Part shown: positions 43,948 to 53,036 of the stretch, piece after piece
How the letters are laid out: the number at the start of each line of letters is the position of its first letter
How positions within the stretch are numbered: the stretch's first letter is position 1
NCBI RefSeq assembly: GCF_023091155.1
Contig: NZ_JAHWXK010000001.1
Coordinates: 2,666,001 to 2,730,000, forward strand
DNA from: Microbacterium sufflavum
GTDB lineage: Bacteria > Actinomycetota > Actinomycetes > Actinomycetales > Microbacteriaceae
Direction of reading: 5' to 3'
Length of the DNA stretch: 64,000 nt
Translations under genes and position numbers: made by a program
The notes under the pieces: model-generated
Database searches by the model: none
What the model saw: only the letters and a program-made list of their open reading frames with translations
Told to the model about the DNA's origin: nothing

Positions 43948-46122
43948 ATGTCGCTCACGCTCGAATCCTCGCTGGAGGAGGCTATCGGCGCGGCGTCGGC
44001 CAAGACGCTGGGTCGCGCCTTCGGCATGAAGACCGTGGGCGATCTGCTCGGCCACTACCCGCGGCGCTATGCGGATCCGGGTGAGCTCACGCCGATCCGC
44101 GATCTCCCGATCGGCGAGACGGTCACGATCGTCGCCGAGGTGCTGTCGTCGAGCTTCCGTCGTATGCGCAACCGACCCGGCGCGATGGTGGACGTGGTGA
44201 TCGGCGACGGGGTGGGCCGCATGTCCTTGACCTTCTTCGCGAAGAACATCGGTGCGGCCGAGTGGCGGTCGAACGATCTCGCGGTCGGCCGACGCGGGGT
44301 ATTCTCCGGCAAAGTGGGCGAGTTCAACGGCGTCACGCAGTTCGCGCATCCCGAGTACGAGCTGTTCGATGATGAGGATGCGGCGCGCCGTCGGGCCGAC
44401 GCGCGGGCGGCGGTGCCCATTCCCATCTACCCGGCGACGTCGGCGATCCAGACGTGGCAGATCGCCCGCCTGGTCGGCCGCGTGCTGGACGGGCTGACCG
44501 AGGTGCCTGAGCCGCTGCCCGAAGAGGTCCGTCGCGGCGAAGAACTGCTCACGGCGCGGGAGGCGCTCGAGCGCATCCACCGCCCCCGCACGCGCAACGA
44601 CATCGACCCCGCGGTGCGCACCCTCCGCATGCACGAGGCGCTGACCCTGCAGACGGCGCTGCTGCAGCAGCGCCAGGCGGTGCGCGCCCTGGCGGCCACG
44701 TCGCGCCCGGCTCACCCCGGTGGGCTCCTCGAACGGTTCGACGCTGCGCTGCCGCACACCCTGACCCCCGACCAGGAGACCGTGGGCGCGCAGATCGCGC
44801 ATGACCTGGTCGGTGCGTGGCCGATGAACCGACTGGTGCAGGGCGAGGTCGGCTCGGGAAAGACCCTCGTCGCGCTGCGCGCCATGCTGCAGGTGGCCGA
44901 GAGCGGGGGACAGGCGGCCCTGATCGCCCCGACCGAGGTCCTCGCGGCCCAGCACCTGCGCTCCATCACGAAGATGCTGGGCCCGCAGCTCGCCCCGCTG
45001 CTGATGCCGACGCTGCTCACGGGTCAGCTCCCCGCGGCCGAGCGGCGCAAGGCTGCGCTCCGGGTCGCCTCCGGGCAGTCGCTCATCGTGGTCGGGACGC
45101 ACGCGCTGCTGGGGGAGAAGACCACGTTCGCCGATCTCGGGCTCGTCGTTGTCGACGAGCAGCACCGCTTCGGTGTGGAGCAGCGGGAGGCGCTGCGCGC
45201 GAAAGGATCCAGTCCGCACGCGCTCGTCCTCACCGCGACGCCGATCCCGCGCACGGTCGCGATGACGGTCTTCGGCGACCTCGACACCTCGGTCATCCGC
45301 ACGATGCCCGCCGGTCGCGCCGGCATCGAGTCGTACGTCGCTCCGCTGGCCGAGCATCCCGGCTGGTTCAACCGCGTGTGGGAGCGGGCGGCGGAGGAGA
45401 TCGCGCAGGGTCGACAGGTGTTCGCGGTATGCGCGGCGATCGACACGGCGGCGAAGACGGCGGAGGCGGGCGAGCAGGAGCTTTTGGCGCCGGAGGGCGG
45501 GAAGGGGCCGCGCTGGGGCGTCGTGCAGCTCGACGAGGCGCTGGCCACGCATCCGACGCTCGGCGGCCTCCGGCGCGCGGTGCTGCACGGGCGCATGCCG
45601 TCGGAGGAGAAGGATGCGGTGATGCAGTCCTTCGCCCGCGGCGACATCGATCTGCTGCTGGCGACGACCGTGATCGAGGTCGGGGTCGACGTGCCCAACG
45701 CCTCGACCATGATCGTGCTCGATGCCGACCGCTTCGGGGTGTCGCAGCTCCATCAGCTGCGCGGACGTGTGGGTCGTGGCGGCGTGCCGGGGTTGTGCCT
45801 GCTGGTTACCGAGGCCGAGGAAGGCTCCGTCGCGCGGGAGCGGGTCGATGCGGTCGCTGCGACCCTGGACGGGTTCGCCCTGGCCGAGGTCGATCTGGAG
45901 CTGCGGGGGGAGGGCGACGTGCTCGGTGCTGCGCAGGCGGGCGTGCGCTCGTCGCTCAAGCTGCTCAGGGTCGTGAAGGATGCGGCGCTGATCACCCGCG
46001 CGAGGGAGCTCGCGGAGGGGATCCTGTCCGACGACCCGGAACTCGCGCGCCACCCCGGTCTCCGCGACGCCATCGGTCGCCGCGTGACGGACGAGGACCG
46101 CGCGGCGCTGGCGAAGAACTGA
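43948..46122 (+). CDS. recG: ATP-dependent DNA helicase RecG
   Basis: This helicase reverses stalled forks and processes D-loops. The 724-residue protein has an N-terminal wedge/OB domain (about 60-150, MRNRPGAMVDVVIGDG), Walker A GEVGSGKT (about 305), the DEQH box VVDEQHRFGVEQRE, LTATPIPRT, and the C-terminal QLHQLRGRVGRG. TAGACT ends 6 nt before the ATG, so it is probably leaderless. coaD follows 30 nt after the stop. Confidence 0.96.
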   Translation: MSLTLESSLEEAIGAASAKTLGRAFGMKTVGDLLGHYPRRYADPGELTPIRDLPIGETVTIVAEVLSSSFRRMRNRPGAMVDVVIGDGVGRMSLTFFAKNIGAAEWRSNDLAVGRRGVFSGKVGEFNGVTQFAHPEYELFDDEDAARRRADARAAVPIPIYPATSAIQTWQIARLVGRVLDGLTEVPEPLPEEVRRGEELLTAREALERIHRPRTRNDIDPAVRTLRMHEALTLQTALLQQRQAVRALAATSRPAHPGGLLERFDAALPHTLTPDQETVGAQIAHDLVGAWPMNRLVQGEVGSGKTLVALRAMLQVAESGGQAALIAPTEVLAAQHLRSITKMLGPQLAPLLMPTLLTGQLPAAERRKAALRVASGQSLIVVGTHALLGEKTTFADLGLVVVDEQHRFGVEQREALRAKGSSPHALVLTATPIPRTVAMTVFGDLDTSVIRTMPAGRAGIESYVAPLAEHPGWFNRVWERAAEEIAQGRQVFAVCAAIDTAAKTAEAGEQELLAPEGGKGPRWGVVQLDEALATHPTLGGLRRAVLHGRMPSEEKDAVMQSFARGDIDLLLATTVIEVGVDVPNASTMIVLDADRFGVSQLHQLRGRVGRGGVPGLCLLVTEAEEGSVARERVDAVAATLDGFALAEVDLELRGEGDVLGAAQAGVRSSLKLLRVVKDAALITRARELAEGILSDDPELARHPGLRDAIGRRVTDEDRAALAKN

Positions 46123-46152
46123 CGCCGTTCGGCCGTGCCCTAGGCTGGATGC

Positions 46153-46650
46153 ATGAGCAGCAGGATCGCCGTCGTCCCGGGTTCGTTCGATCCGCCGACC
46201 CTGGGTCACCTCGATGTGATCCGCCGCGCGGCCGCCCTGTACGACGAGCTGCACGTGCTGGTGGTGCACAACCCCGGCAAGGAGGCGATGCTGCCGATCG
46301 CGCAGCGGCTGTCCCTGCTCGAGCGCTCGATCGCCGAGGACGGCATGCAGGGCAACATCGTGATCGGCTCCTGGAGCATGGGTCTCCTCGTCGACTACGC
46401 GCGCGACGTGAACGCGGGCGTGCTGGTGAAGGGCATCCGCTCGCAGGTCGATGTCGCGTACGAGTCGCCGATGGCGATCGTGAACCGTCACCTGGCCGAC
46501 ATCGAGACCGTCTTCCTGCTGCCCGATCCCGCGCACGCCATGGTGTCGAGCTCGCTCGTGCGCCAGGTCGCGTCGCTGGGGGGAGACATCGCGCCGTTCG
46601 TTCCGCCGGCCGTCGCGTCGTTCCTCGACACCGGTGCGCGCGGCCTCTGA
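46153..46650 (+). CDS. coaD: phosphopantetheine adenylyltransferase
   Basis: This enzyme catalyses the penultimate step of coenzyme A synthesis. The 165-residue protein has [18 protein letters not shown] (the TxGH nucleotide motif), [15 protein letters not shown], and the [17 protein letters not shown] loop. TAGGCT ends 6 nt before the ATG, giving a leaderless message. Confidence 0.96.
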   Translation: MSSRIAVVPGSFDPPTLGHLDVIRRAAALYDELHVLVVHNPGKEAMLPIAQRLSLLERSIAEDGMQGNIVIGSWSMGLLVDYARDVNAGVLVKGIRSQVDVAYESPMAIVNRHLADIETVFLLPDPAHAMVSSSLVRQVASLGGDIAPFVPPAVASFLDTGARGL

Positions 46651-46698
46651 GGCCGCCCGTCCGGCCCGGTCGCAGGGAGACCCCGGTAGCATTGAGGG

Positions 46699-47259
46699 GT
46701 GCGTTCCCGACTCAACAGCCCCTTCGTGCTCCCCGTCCGTGACATCGTCCGGCGTCCGGGGGAGATGCGCGAGCACACCTTCACGGTGACGCTCCCCGAG
46801 CAGTGGGGGGAGGGCATCGTGACCTTCGAGTCAGGCTCCGAGCTGGATCTCGACGTGCGTCTGGAGTCGGTTCACGAGGGCATTCTCGTGTCCGGTTCCG
46901 CGGATGGAGAGTACGTCGGCGTCTGCGGCCGCTGCCTCACCGACATCTCCGAGCCTGTCGAAGTCGAGTTCCAGGAGCTTTTCGCGTATCCTGGTGAGGA
47001 AGAAACTGACTTCGAGGTTCAAGACGACCACGTGGATCTTGAAACTCTCGTCAGGGATGCGGCCGTATTGTCGCTTCCATTTCAGCCGGTGTGTCAGCCG
47101 GATTGCCTCGGGCTCGACCCGGTCACAGGCGAGAGGCTGACCGAGAGCACCGGGACGGAGCAGGCCGCTCCCATCGATCCTCGATGGAGTGCGCTCCAGC
47201 AGATCACAGACCAAGACGGCACGGCAGAGAGCCGTGCCGCCGAGAAAGAAGAGAGCTAG
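46699..47259 (+). CDS. DUF177 / YceD family protein
   Basis: The 186-residue protein is the YceD homologue commonly encoded just before rpmF and implicated in 23S rRNA accumulation or ribosome assembly. A Cys pair CGRCL (about 77-80) and CQPDC (about 133-137) could bind zinc. The GTG start lies 6 nt after TAGCAT. The stretch around 46980-47100 is clearly less GC-rich than its neighbours, with codons such as GAA, CTT and GTT. rpmF follows after 2 nt. Confidence 0.92.
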   Translation: MRSRLNSPFVLPVRDIVRRPGEMREHTFTVTLPEQWGEGIVTFESGSELDLDVRLESVHEGILVSGSADGEYVGVCGRCLTDISEPVEVEFQELFAYPGEEETDFEVQDDHVDLETLVRDAAVLSLPFQPVCQPDCLGLDPVTGERLTESTGTEQAAPIDPRWSALQQITDQDGTAESRAAEKEES

Positions 47260-47261
47260 TC

Positions 47262-47471
47262 ATGGCTGGTAACCCCCCGAAGCGCAAGGTCTCCCGTTCG
47301 AACACCCGCTCGCGTCGCGCGCAGTGGAAGGCGGAGGCTCCGGCGCTCGTCAAGACCGTCGAGAACGGCAAGGTCGTCTACAGCCGTCCGCACCAGGCGA
47401 AGGTCGTCACCGACTCGCAGGGCACCGAGCTCTTCCTGGAGTACAAGGGCCGCAAGGTCGCCGACGTCTGA
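47262..47471 (+). CDS. rpmF: 50S ribosomal protein L32
   Basis: The 69-residue basic protein begins [23 protein letters not shown], typical of L32. No zinc-binding CxxC pair is present, so it is the zinc-free form. It is co-transcribed with the DUF177 gene, 2 nt apart, and is followed 10 nt later by rnc. Confidence 0.97.
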   Translation: MAGNPPKRKVSRSNTRSRRAQWKAEAPALVKTVENGKVVYSRPHQAKVVTDSQGTELFLEYKGRKVADV

Positions 47472-47481
47472 GTCGCGTACC

Positions 47482-48174
47482 GTGACGGAGGTCCCCGGGG
47501 GGACGAGACCTCTCCCAGCAAAGCTCCGCGTCGACATCGACGCGGAGCTTCTGGAGTTGGCACTCACCCATCGCTCTTACGCCTACGAGCACGGCGGCAT
47601 CCCGCACAACGAGCGCCTGGAGTTCCTCGGCGACTCGGTGCTGGGGCAGGCGGTGACGGTGATGCTGTTCACCACGCACCCCGACCTCGACGAGGGCGAA
47701 CTGGCCAAGCGGCGGGCAAGCGTCGTCTCGACGGTGGCCCTGGCCGAGGTGGCCCGCGGTATCGACCTCGGAAGTCATCTCTTGCTGGGTCGCGGTGAGG
47801 AGCAGACGGGCGGTCGCGACAAGGACTCCATCCTGGCCGACACCATGGAGGCCGTGATCGGCGCCACCTACCTCTCCGCGGGGCCGGAGGCGGCGACCGA
47901 GCTGGTGCTGCGATTGACCGAGCCTCTGCTGGCGGACCCGGAGCGCTACGGCGCCGCGATGGACCCGAAGACCAGCCTGCAGGAGCTTGCCGCCCGGGTG
48001 GGTGCTACGCCGCCGCAGTACTCGGTCGAGGCGAGCGGACCGGATCACGACCGTCGCTTCACGGCCACGGTCGCCGTCGGAGACGTCGAGATGACCGGCA
48101 CCGGAAGCAGCAAGAAGACCGCGGAGATGGCGGCCGCGCTCAGCGCCTGGCGCGTGCTCAACGAGCGTGCCTGA
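47482..48174 (+). CDS. rnc: ribonuclease III
   Basis: This double-strand-specific RNase processes rRNA precursors. The 230-residue protein has the signature [13 protein letters not shown] (about 43-55), metal ligands in [13 protein letters not shown], and a C-terminal dsRNA-binding domain (about 155-228; [12 protein letters not shown]...[12 protein letters not shown]). The start is GTG. It overlaps mutM by 8 nt. Confidence 0.96.
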   Translation: MTEVPGGTRPLPAKLRVDIDAELLELALTHRSYAYEHGGIPHNERLEFLGDSVLGQAVTVMLFTTHPDLDEGELAKRRASVVSTVALAEVARGIDLGSHLLLGRGEEQTGGRDKDSILADTMEAVIGATYLSAGPEAATELVLRLTEPLLADPERYGAAMDPKTSLQELAARVGATPPQYSVEASGPDHDRRFTATVAVGDVEMTGTGSSKKTAEMAAALSAWRVLNERA

Positions 48175-49033
48175 GCTTCCCGAGGTCGAGGTCGTCCGCG
48201 CGGGCCTCGCCCCGGCCGCGGTCGGCGCGACGATCACGGCCGTGAGCGTCTTCGACGAGCGCGCCCTCACCAGGCACACGGCGGGTGCTGCCGACTTCGT
48301 GCAGCGCCTCGAGGGACGTGCCGTCACGGCGGCGATGCGTCGCGGCAAGTTCCTGTGGCTTCCCCTCGATGACGACGGGGAGTCGGCGCTGATCGCGCAC
48401 CTCGGGATGAGCGGACAGCTGCTGCTGCGGGCTCCCGACGCTCCGTCCGAGCGCCATGAACGCGTGCGCCTCGGGATCGAGCATCCCGTTCACGGTGAGC
48501 TCGCGGTCGTATTCGCGGATCAGCGCACGTTCGGCTCCCTCGCCGTCGATGCCTTGGTGGAGGACGGGCCCTCGCGCGTACCGACGCAGGTGGCGCACAT
48601 CGCGCGCGATCCGATGGACCCGTTCTTCGACGACGACGCCTTCCGACTGGCTCTCGCTCGCCGGCACAGCGCGGTCAAGCGGGTGCTGCTCGACCAGGGC
48701 GTCGTGAGCGGTATCGGCAACATCTATGCCGACGAGTCGCTGTGGGCCGCGCGTATCCACCCCGAGACGCCGGCCGATCGACTCTCGACCCCGGCCGTGC
48801 ACCGTCTGCTCACCGAGGTCCGCACCGTGTTGGCGAAAGCCCTCGCCGAGGGCGGGACCAGCTTCGATGCGCAGTACGTCAACGTGAACGGCCAGGCGGG
48901 GTACTTCGCCCACTCCCTCAATGCCTACGGCCGCGGCGGGGAGCCGTGTCCGCGGTGCGGCGGCGCCATTCGGCGGGTGTCGTTCATGAACCGGTCGTCC
49001 CACTTCTGCCCGACCTGCCAGCGCCGCCGCTGA
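48167..49033 (+). CDS. mutM: formamidopyrimidine-DNA glycosylase
   Basis: This base-excision repair enzyme removes 8-oxoguanine. The 288-residue protein begins [10 protein letters not shown], leaving Pro1/Glu2 as catalytic residues after Met removal. It also has RRGKFLWL, the helix-two-turn-helix [18 protein letters not shown], and a zinc finger CPRCGG...CPTCQ at the C-terminus. The GTG start lies inside rnc. In many actinobacteria smc follows directly; here a minus-strand insert separates them. Confidence 0.96.
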   Translation: MPELPEVEVVRAGLAPAAVGATITAVSVFDERALTRHTAGAADFVQRLEGRAVTAAMRRGKFLWLPLDDDGESALIAHLGMSGQLLLRAPDAPSERHERVRLGIEHPVHGELAVVFADQRTFGSLAVDALVEDGPSRVPTQVAHIARDPMDPFFDDDAFRLALARRHSAVKRVLLDQGVVSGIGNIYADESLWAARIHPETPADRLSTPAVHRLLTEVRTVLAKALAEGGTSFDAQYVNVNGQAGYFAHSLNAYGRGGEPCPRCGGAIRRVSFMNRSSHFCPTCQRRR

Positions 49034-49035
49034 GG

Positions 49036-50358
49036 TCACACCGGCTGGAAGGCTCGCCCGAGGAGCGGCCGCGTCGCCCAGGTGCTCGCCCACACCAGCC
49101 CGATCCCGGTGATGAGAACCACGGCGATGGTGGCGATCGAGACGGGCGCCGTGATCAGTGCGATTCCGAGCAGGGGGAACACGAGGAACGCGGCGCAGAG
49201 GGCGGAGCCGAGAGAGGTCACGAGCACCGGGGCGACGATGGAGCGTCGGCGGGCGCGATCGATCATCTCCATCGGCATCCCCAGCTGGTGCAGGCTTCGG
49301 TGGAGGTCTCTCTGATCGATCACGTCCGCAGCCTGATTGACGCCCACGGATGCCGCCACCATGAGGAACGATCCGATCAGGGTGATGATGAGTCCGGTGC
49401 GGATATCGGCGGCGAGCGTCGCGTCGGCCCCGGATGCACCAGGACCGTCGATCTCCGCCATGAGCGCGACACCGGTCCCCGCGAAGACGGCCATGAAGCT
49501 CGCCATCGCGATGCCACCGACCTGACGCCACGCAGCTTTCGGCGCATCCAGGACGATGCGGGCCGAGAGCATGCGGTCGGGCTCCTGTGCCCGGCGCAGG
49601 CTCGTGCGTGCCCAGATCGACAGTGCCCAGGGGCCGACCAGGTTCAGCACGGCGAGCGCCGCGGCGTAGAGGCCACACAGCACGATGACGGCGATCATCC
49701 CGCCGGCGATGGCGGGAACCGCCTTGATGAGCACGAAGGCGATCGCCAATCCCCCCACGGCGATCACCGCACGGATCCAGTGCATCTTGGTGACGACGGC
49801 GCGAGTGCGCACTCCCAGCGGCGAGATCACCACGCGGCGCAGACCGATGGAGGCACTCACCACGGCCAGCAGCAGCACCACGGCGACCACGAGGAGGATC
49901 GGAACGGGTGGCAGGAGCACAGCATCGAACCCGAGCGGTGCGCCGCGGAACGGGATCAAGCCGATGAGCGGACTGATCGCGAGGTGACCCGCCACCCCGA
50001 TCGCGGCGCCGACGGCTGCCACGAGCAGCGACTCCGCCACGGTGGCGACCGTCACCCCCGCGGGTGTGACACCGAGCAGGCGGAGTGTCGACAGCCTCTC
50101 GTCGCGACGGCGCGCTGACAGTCGGGCGGCCGCACCACCGAGGGACATGAGCGGCACGACGAGGAGGACGAGAGCGATGCCAGCGAGTGCCTGGTAGAGG
50201 GCAGCACTGTCATCGGACCACCGCCAGAACGACTGCGCACCGCCGATCACCGTGAGGACCAGGGTGGTGACGATGCCGAAGGCGACGACGGGGAGCACGA
50301 GGACGCTGTTCTCGCCGCGGGCCGGCCGCAGGAGGAGCGTCAGCACGCCGGCGTTCAT
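49036..50358 (-). CDS. ABC transporter permease, FtsX-like
   Basis: The 440-residue protein has about ten membrane helices, including the conserved LSARRRDERLSTLRLLGVTPAGV coupling region (about 80-103) typical of FtsX/MacB/BceB-type permeases. A second, similar but shorter FtsX-like part lies at the C-terminus. These transporters extract or export lipoproteins, peptides or antimicrobials. The ATG overlaps the ATPase stop by ATGA. It is convergent with mutM (2-nt gap). Confidence 0.87.
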   Translation of the reverse strand: MNAGVLTLLLRPARGENSVLVLPVVAFGIVTTLVLTVIGGAQSFWRWSDDSAALYQALAGIALVLLVVPLMSLGGAAARLSARRRDERLSTLRLLGVTPAGVTVATVAESLLVAAVGAAIGVAGHLAISPLIGLIPFRGAPLGFDAVLLPPVPILLVVAVVLLLAVVSASIGLRRVVISPLGVRTRAVVTKMHWIRAVIAVGGLAIAFVLIKAVPAIAGGMIAVIVLCGLYAAALAVLNLVGPWALSIWARTSLRRAQEPDRMLSARIVLDAPKAAWRQVGGIAMASFMAVFAGTGVALMAEIDGPGASGADATLAADIRTGLIITLIGSFLMVAASVGVNQAADVIDQRDLHRSLHQLGMPMEMIDRARRRSIVAPVLVTSLGSALCAAFLVFPLLGIALITAPVSIATIAVVLITGIGLVWASTWATRPLLGRAFQPV

Positions 50359-51050
50359 GCGTCCACCGCCGAGGAGACGACGCGCCCGTCACGCACGGCG
50401 ACCGTACGGGTGCAGCGTGCCGCGACGTCGGCGTCGTGCGTGACCACCACCAGCGTGCGTCCCTGGCCGGTGGTCGACCACAGCAGTGCATCCATCACCT
50501 CTGCGGAGGTGTGCGAGTCGAGCGCGCCGGTCGGCTCGTCCGCGAAGACGATCTCCGCCCCCGTCGCCTGCGCGCGCGCGATCGCGACACGTTGCGCCTG
50601 ACCGCCGGAGATTTCGCCGATGCGTCGATCCTCCATTCCCGCCAGTCCGAGCGCGGCGAGCCAGGAGGCGGCGTGCGGGATGGCATCCTTCTTCGCCACG
50701 CCGTTGATCATGGAGGCCAGGGCCACATTCTCGACCGCGGTGAGCTCGGGGATGAGGAGTCCCTGCTGGAACACGAAGCCGAATCGTTCGCGCCGCAGGC
50801 GCGAGCGCGCGGATTCCCCGAGTGCGGTGACCTCGACGGGTCCGCCGGCGGACGGGTGGAACGTGACGCTGCCGGCGTCGGGGGCCGTGATGCCCGCGAG
50901 CACGTGCAGCAGAGTGGTCTTGCCCGATCCGGAGGCGCCCATGATGGCCACGGCTTCTCCGCGCTGCACGGCGAGGTCGATGCCGGCGAGGGCGCGCGTG
51001 GCCCCGAAGGTCTTGGTGAGAGCGTGAGCTTCGATCACGAATGCGTTCAT
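50355..51050 (-). CDS. ABC transporter ATP-binding protein (LolD/MacB type)
   Basis: The 231-residue ATPase has Walker A GASGSGKTTLL (about 38-48), a Q-loop in FGFVFQQGLLIPELTAVENV, signature ISGGQAQRVAIARA, and Walker B IVFADEPTGALD. It pairs with the FtsX-like permease through an ATGA overlap. The ATG at 51050 (MNAFVIEAHALTKTFG) is chosen, with GGAAGG nearby. A strong terminator separates it from the GNAT gene upstream, so it probably has its own promoter. Confidence 0.9.
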   Translation of the reverse strand: MNAFVIEAHALTKTFGATRALAGIDLAVQRGEAVAIMGASGSGKTTLLHVLAGITAPDAGSVTFHPSAGGPVEVTALGESARSRLRRERFGFVFQQGLLIPELTAVENVALASMINGVAKKDAIPHAASWLAALGLAGMEDRRIGEISGGQAQRVAIARAQATGAEIVFADEPTGALDSHTSAEVMDALLWSTTGQGRTLVVVTHDADVAARCTRTVAVRDGRVVSSAVDA

Positions 51051-51105
51051 GATTCCAGCCTTCCCGCGCGCGGCCCCCACGTCGTCGGCCGTCCGGATGA
51101 CCGTC

Positions 51106-51143
51106 CGGGAGCGGAGTCATCCAGGAGGATGACTCCGCTCCCG
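51106..51143 (-). terminator. terminator after the GNAT gene
   Basis: A perfect 17-bp stem (51106-51122 with 51127-51143) with an AGGA loop, 5 nt beyond the GNAT stop. It should end the peptide-GNAT transcript before the ABC genes. Confidence 0.9.
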
Positions 51144-51148
51144 CGGGA

Positions 51149-52228
51149 TCAGAGCTTCTTCTGCCACGCGCCCGCGTACGAGACCGGGCGGAACCCGATC
51201 GCCTCGTTGATGTCGAGCATCGGCCGGTTCTCCTCCGCGTTGAAGGTGGAGACCACGGTGGCATCCGGCACGAGCTCACGCCAGCGGAGCAGGTTCGCGC
51301 ACTTCACGATCATGCCCAGACGATGCCCGCGGTGGTCCTTGGACACCAGGGTGCCGAACTGATGCGTGACGCCGGTGCGCTCCGCTCCGATGACCAGCTC
51401 GTTGTACGCGACGATGTCGCCGGTGGGCACGTGCTCCACGGCGACGACGGACACCGTCTGCCCGGCGCCCGTCAACCGCGCATCTCGCCGGGCCACCCGG
51501 TCGGCGTCCCAGACCTCCGCGACGAAGTCCATGTCGCCGCTCGGAGCGTCCGTCGACAGCCGCGCCAGCACCGCCGCGTACCCGGAGCGGAGCTCGGGCG
51601 GTGTGGGCAGCAGCCACTCCACCACGCGGTAGTCGGGTCCTGCCGCCTGCGTGGCCTCGGCCAGAGCGGCCTCCAGAGGAGCGGGGTCCGCGCGCAGGTT
51701 GAATTCACTGTTGCGCTCGACCTGCTCCAGTGTGAATCCGTGGGCGTCGACGAGGTCGCTCAGCGGCGTCGCCGGAATGCGGCCCCATCCGGTCCGAGGA
51801 ACCAGCATGCGAGATGTCTCCTCCGGACGATGCAGGCTCCAGATCTGCAGCACGCTGCGCCCGCGGGCCCGTGCCTCGCTCTCGGCTCGCGCGAGGAGCG
51901 CGTCTTCGATGCCTCGGCCCCAGTGTGCGTCAGACACGAGCAGGTCGACCTCGGCAGCGTTCGCGTCCGCCTCCTGCGCGAAGGACACCGTCACCATGCC
52001 CACGATGTCGGCACCGTCGCGGGCGACGAAGCCGAGGTCGAGGGAGTCGGTGTCGTCTTGCCAGCCCGGGAGCATCTGCGCGGCATCCGGCGCGAGATCC
52101 GGGATACCGACCTGCTCGTCGCAGATCTGCCGGTTGAGTTCGCCGTACGCGCGGAAGTCGGCGGCGTCGTCAGCGTCGAGCGCGGCGGGGACGGTCAGCG
52201 GTGAGATGGTCAGTTCCGCGATGGTCAT
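51149..52228 (-). CDS. two-domain GNAT family N-acetyltransferase
   Basis: The 359-residue protein has two tandem GNAT modules: the first about 20-165 (VDLLVSDAHWGRGIEDALLARAESEARARG as acetyl-CoA loop), the second about 195-359 (FGTLVSKDHRGHRLGMIVKCANLLRWRE...STFNAEENRPMLDINEAIGF). The paired layout recalls mycothiol synthase-type or aminoglycoside/peptide N-acetyltransferases, but the substrate is unknown. GAAGGA lies 6 nt before the ATG. It is the last gene of a unit beginning with a 37-residue peptide and is terminated just downstream. Confidence 0.85.
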   Translation of the reverse strand: MTIAELTISPLTVPAALDADDAADFRAYGELNRQICDEQVGIPDLAPDAAQMLPGWQDDTDSLDLGFVARDGADIVGMVTVSFAQEADANAAEVDLLVSDAHWGRGIEDALLARAESEARARGRSVLQIWSLHRPEETSRMLVPRTGWGRIPATPLSDLVDAHGFTLEQVERNSEFNLRADPAPLEAALAEATQAAGPDYRVVEWLLPTPPELRSGYAAVLARLSTDAPSGDMDFVAEVWDADRVARRDARLTGAGQTVSVVAVEHVPTGDIVAYNELVIGAERTGVTHQFGTLVSKDHRGHRLGMIVKCANLLRWRELVPDATVVSTFNAEENRPMLDINEAIGFRPVSYAGAWQKKL

Positions 52229-52283
52229 GTCGGTTCCTTCGGGGTGGCGGGCGGCTGCGGGGGAGACGGCGAAGGGCCGTCCA

Positions 52284-52320
52284 CGGTCTCCTCCGCCCAC
52301 GGACGGGGCGGAGGAGACCG
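52284..52320 (-). other. strong hairpin between the 94-residue gene and the GNAT gene
   Basis: A perfect 14-bp stem (52284-52297 with 52307-52320) with a 9-nt loop lies 39 nt after the stop of the small gene and 55 nt before the GNAT start. It could partially terminate, protect the upstream mRNA from 3' decay, or control GNAT expression. Confidence 0.7.
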
Positions 52321-52359
52321 ATGGTGCGGTGTCGACGGCGTGCGATGCGGTCATGCGGA

Positions 52360-52644
52360 TCAGCGCATTCCCCGCTGCATGTCGAACATGAGCATGGCGT
52401 TCGACTCCGCTGCGGAGCGGTGACGCTGCTCTCCGACGAGGAACAGGTCGGCCGGGTCGAGGGTCAGCCCTCGGCGCGGCCGCCGCGGCCGCTGAGCCCG
52501 CTGGAGCAGCCAGAGGCCGATCCGGAGGGAGAGGCGGTCCGTCAGACGGAGCTGTCGCCGTTCGTCGTCGCGGGGGAGGGGGAGGACCTCACGGTCCTCG
52601 ATATCGGGCGGGTGGGTGGTGCTGCGGTACAGCGTGGTGTTCAC
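52360..52644 (-). CDS. hypothetical small basic protein
   Basis: This 94-residue protein is arginine-rich (RLTDRLSLRIGLWLLQRAQRPRRPRRG in the middle, with a possible amphipathic helix at about 39-50) and ends DMQRGMR. I see no signal peptide, membrane helix or known domain. The GTG at 52644 is chosen because GAAGGA lies 6 nt upstream; a longer frame begins at 52689. It lies between the 37-residue peptide gene and the GNAT gene on the same strand. Confidence 0.65.
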   Translation of the reverse strand: MNTTLYRSTTHPPDIEDREVLPLPRDDERRQLRLTDRLSLRIGLWLLQRAQRPRRPRRGLTLDPADLFLVGEQRHRSAAESNAMLMFDMQRGMR

Positions 52645-52887
52645 GATGATTCCTTCGAGGTTGCGTGATGGGAGGGGGTGCGGAAGCACCGGCGCAGGCC
52701 GAGGATCCGGCCGGAGACGGTGCGGACGGTGGCGACCGCTCGGGGATGCGCTGACGCGAGAATGCGAGAGCGCGTGCCGAGGGTGGCGGGGAATCCATGA
52801 CTCCGCGGTGCGGGTCAGAGGGTGGTGGCGCGGGGGAACCGGCAGGACGGATGGCCTCGGAGAGGCGTCACATCCCGGGCGACGGTT
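52645..52887 (-). other. C-rich untranslated stretch between peptide and small protein genes
   Basis: No convincing reading frame is present in these 243 nt. Read on the minus strand, the RNA is C-rich and relatively G-poor (for example around 52800-52870), resembling Rho-utilisation sequence. Only a small GCCTC-TCC-GAGGC hairpin is visible near the peptide stop. Confidence 0.45.
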
Positions 52888-53001
52888 CTAGCAGATCGTG
52901 CCGAGGCGGTCGCCGGCGGTTACCGAGTACGCACGGTTCGGCGCGGTGTGCGCGGGCGCGGTGCGGCCGTTGGCCTTCGCGGTGTGCTGAGTGATCATCA
53001 T
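52888..53001 (-). CDS. 37-residue peptide of unknown function
   Basis: The frame encodes a small Thr/Ala-rich, basic peptide starting MMITQHTAKANGR and ending AGDRLGTIC, with a single C-terminal Cys. AAAGGAGGT six bases before the first ATG is the strongest ribosome binding site in the window. A TTGACG-18-TACGGT promoter lies just upstream, so high expression is likely. No signal peptide or membrane helix is seen. It could be a precursor or signalling peptide, or a regulatory leader for the downstream small protein and GNAT genes. No homologue is recognised. Confidence 0.65.
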   Translation of the reverse strand: MMITQHTAKANGRTAPAHTAPNRAYSVTAGDRLGTIC

Positions 53002-53015
53002 CGGTAACCTCCTTT
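53002..53015 (-). promoter_or_regulatory. unusually strong ribosome binding site of the 37-residue peptide
   Basis: AAAGGAGGT is nearly fully complementary to the 16S 3' end and lies 6 nt before ATG. The adjoining GGTTACCG is also a palindrome. Confidence 0.8.
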
Positions 53016-53036
53016 CGTGTGGCGATCCGGAGGCCA

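Noticed and set aside
43891..46776. Open frame of about 960 codons antisense to recG
   Set aside because: No recognisable protein features, and recG motifs lie in order on the other strand.
47039..47071. TTGAAA and TATTGT as an internal rpmF promoter
   Set aside because: The 21-nt spacing is too long for a normal sigma-70-type promoter; only the base-composition dip is reported.
52589..52798. 69-codon Pro/Ser-rich frame in the spacer of the peptide unit
   Set aside because: Poor ribosome binding site position, low complexity, and overlap with the next gene's start region.
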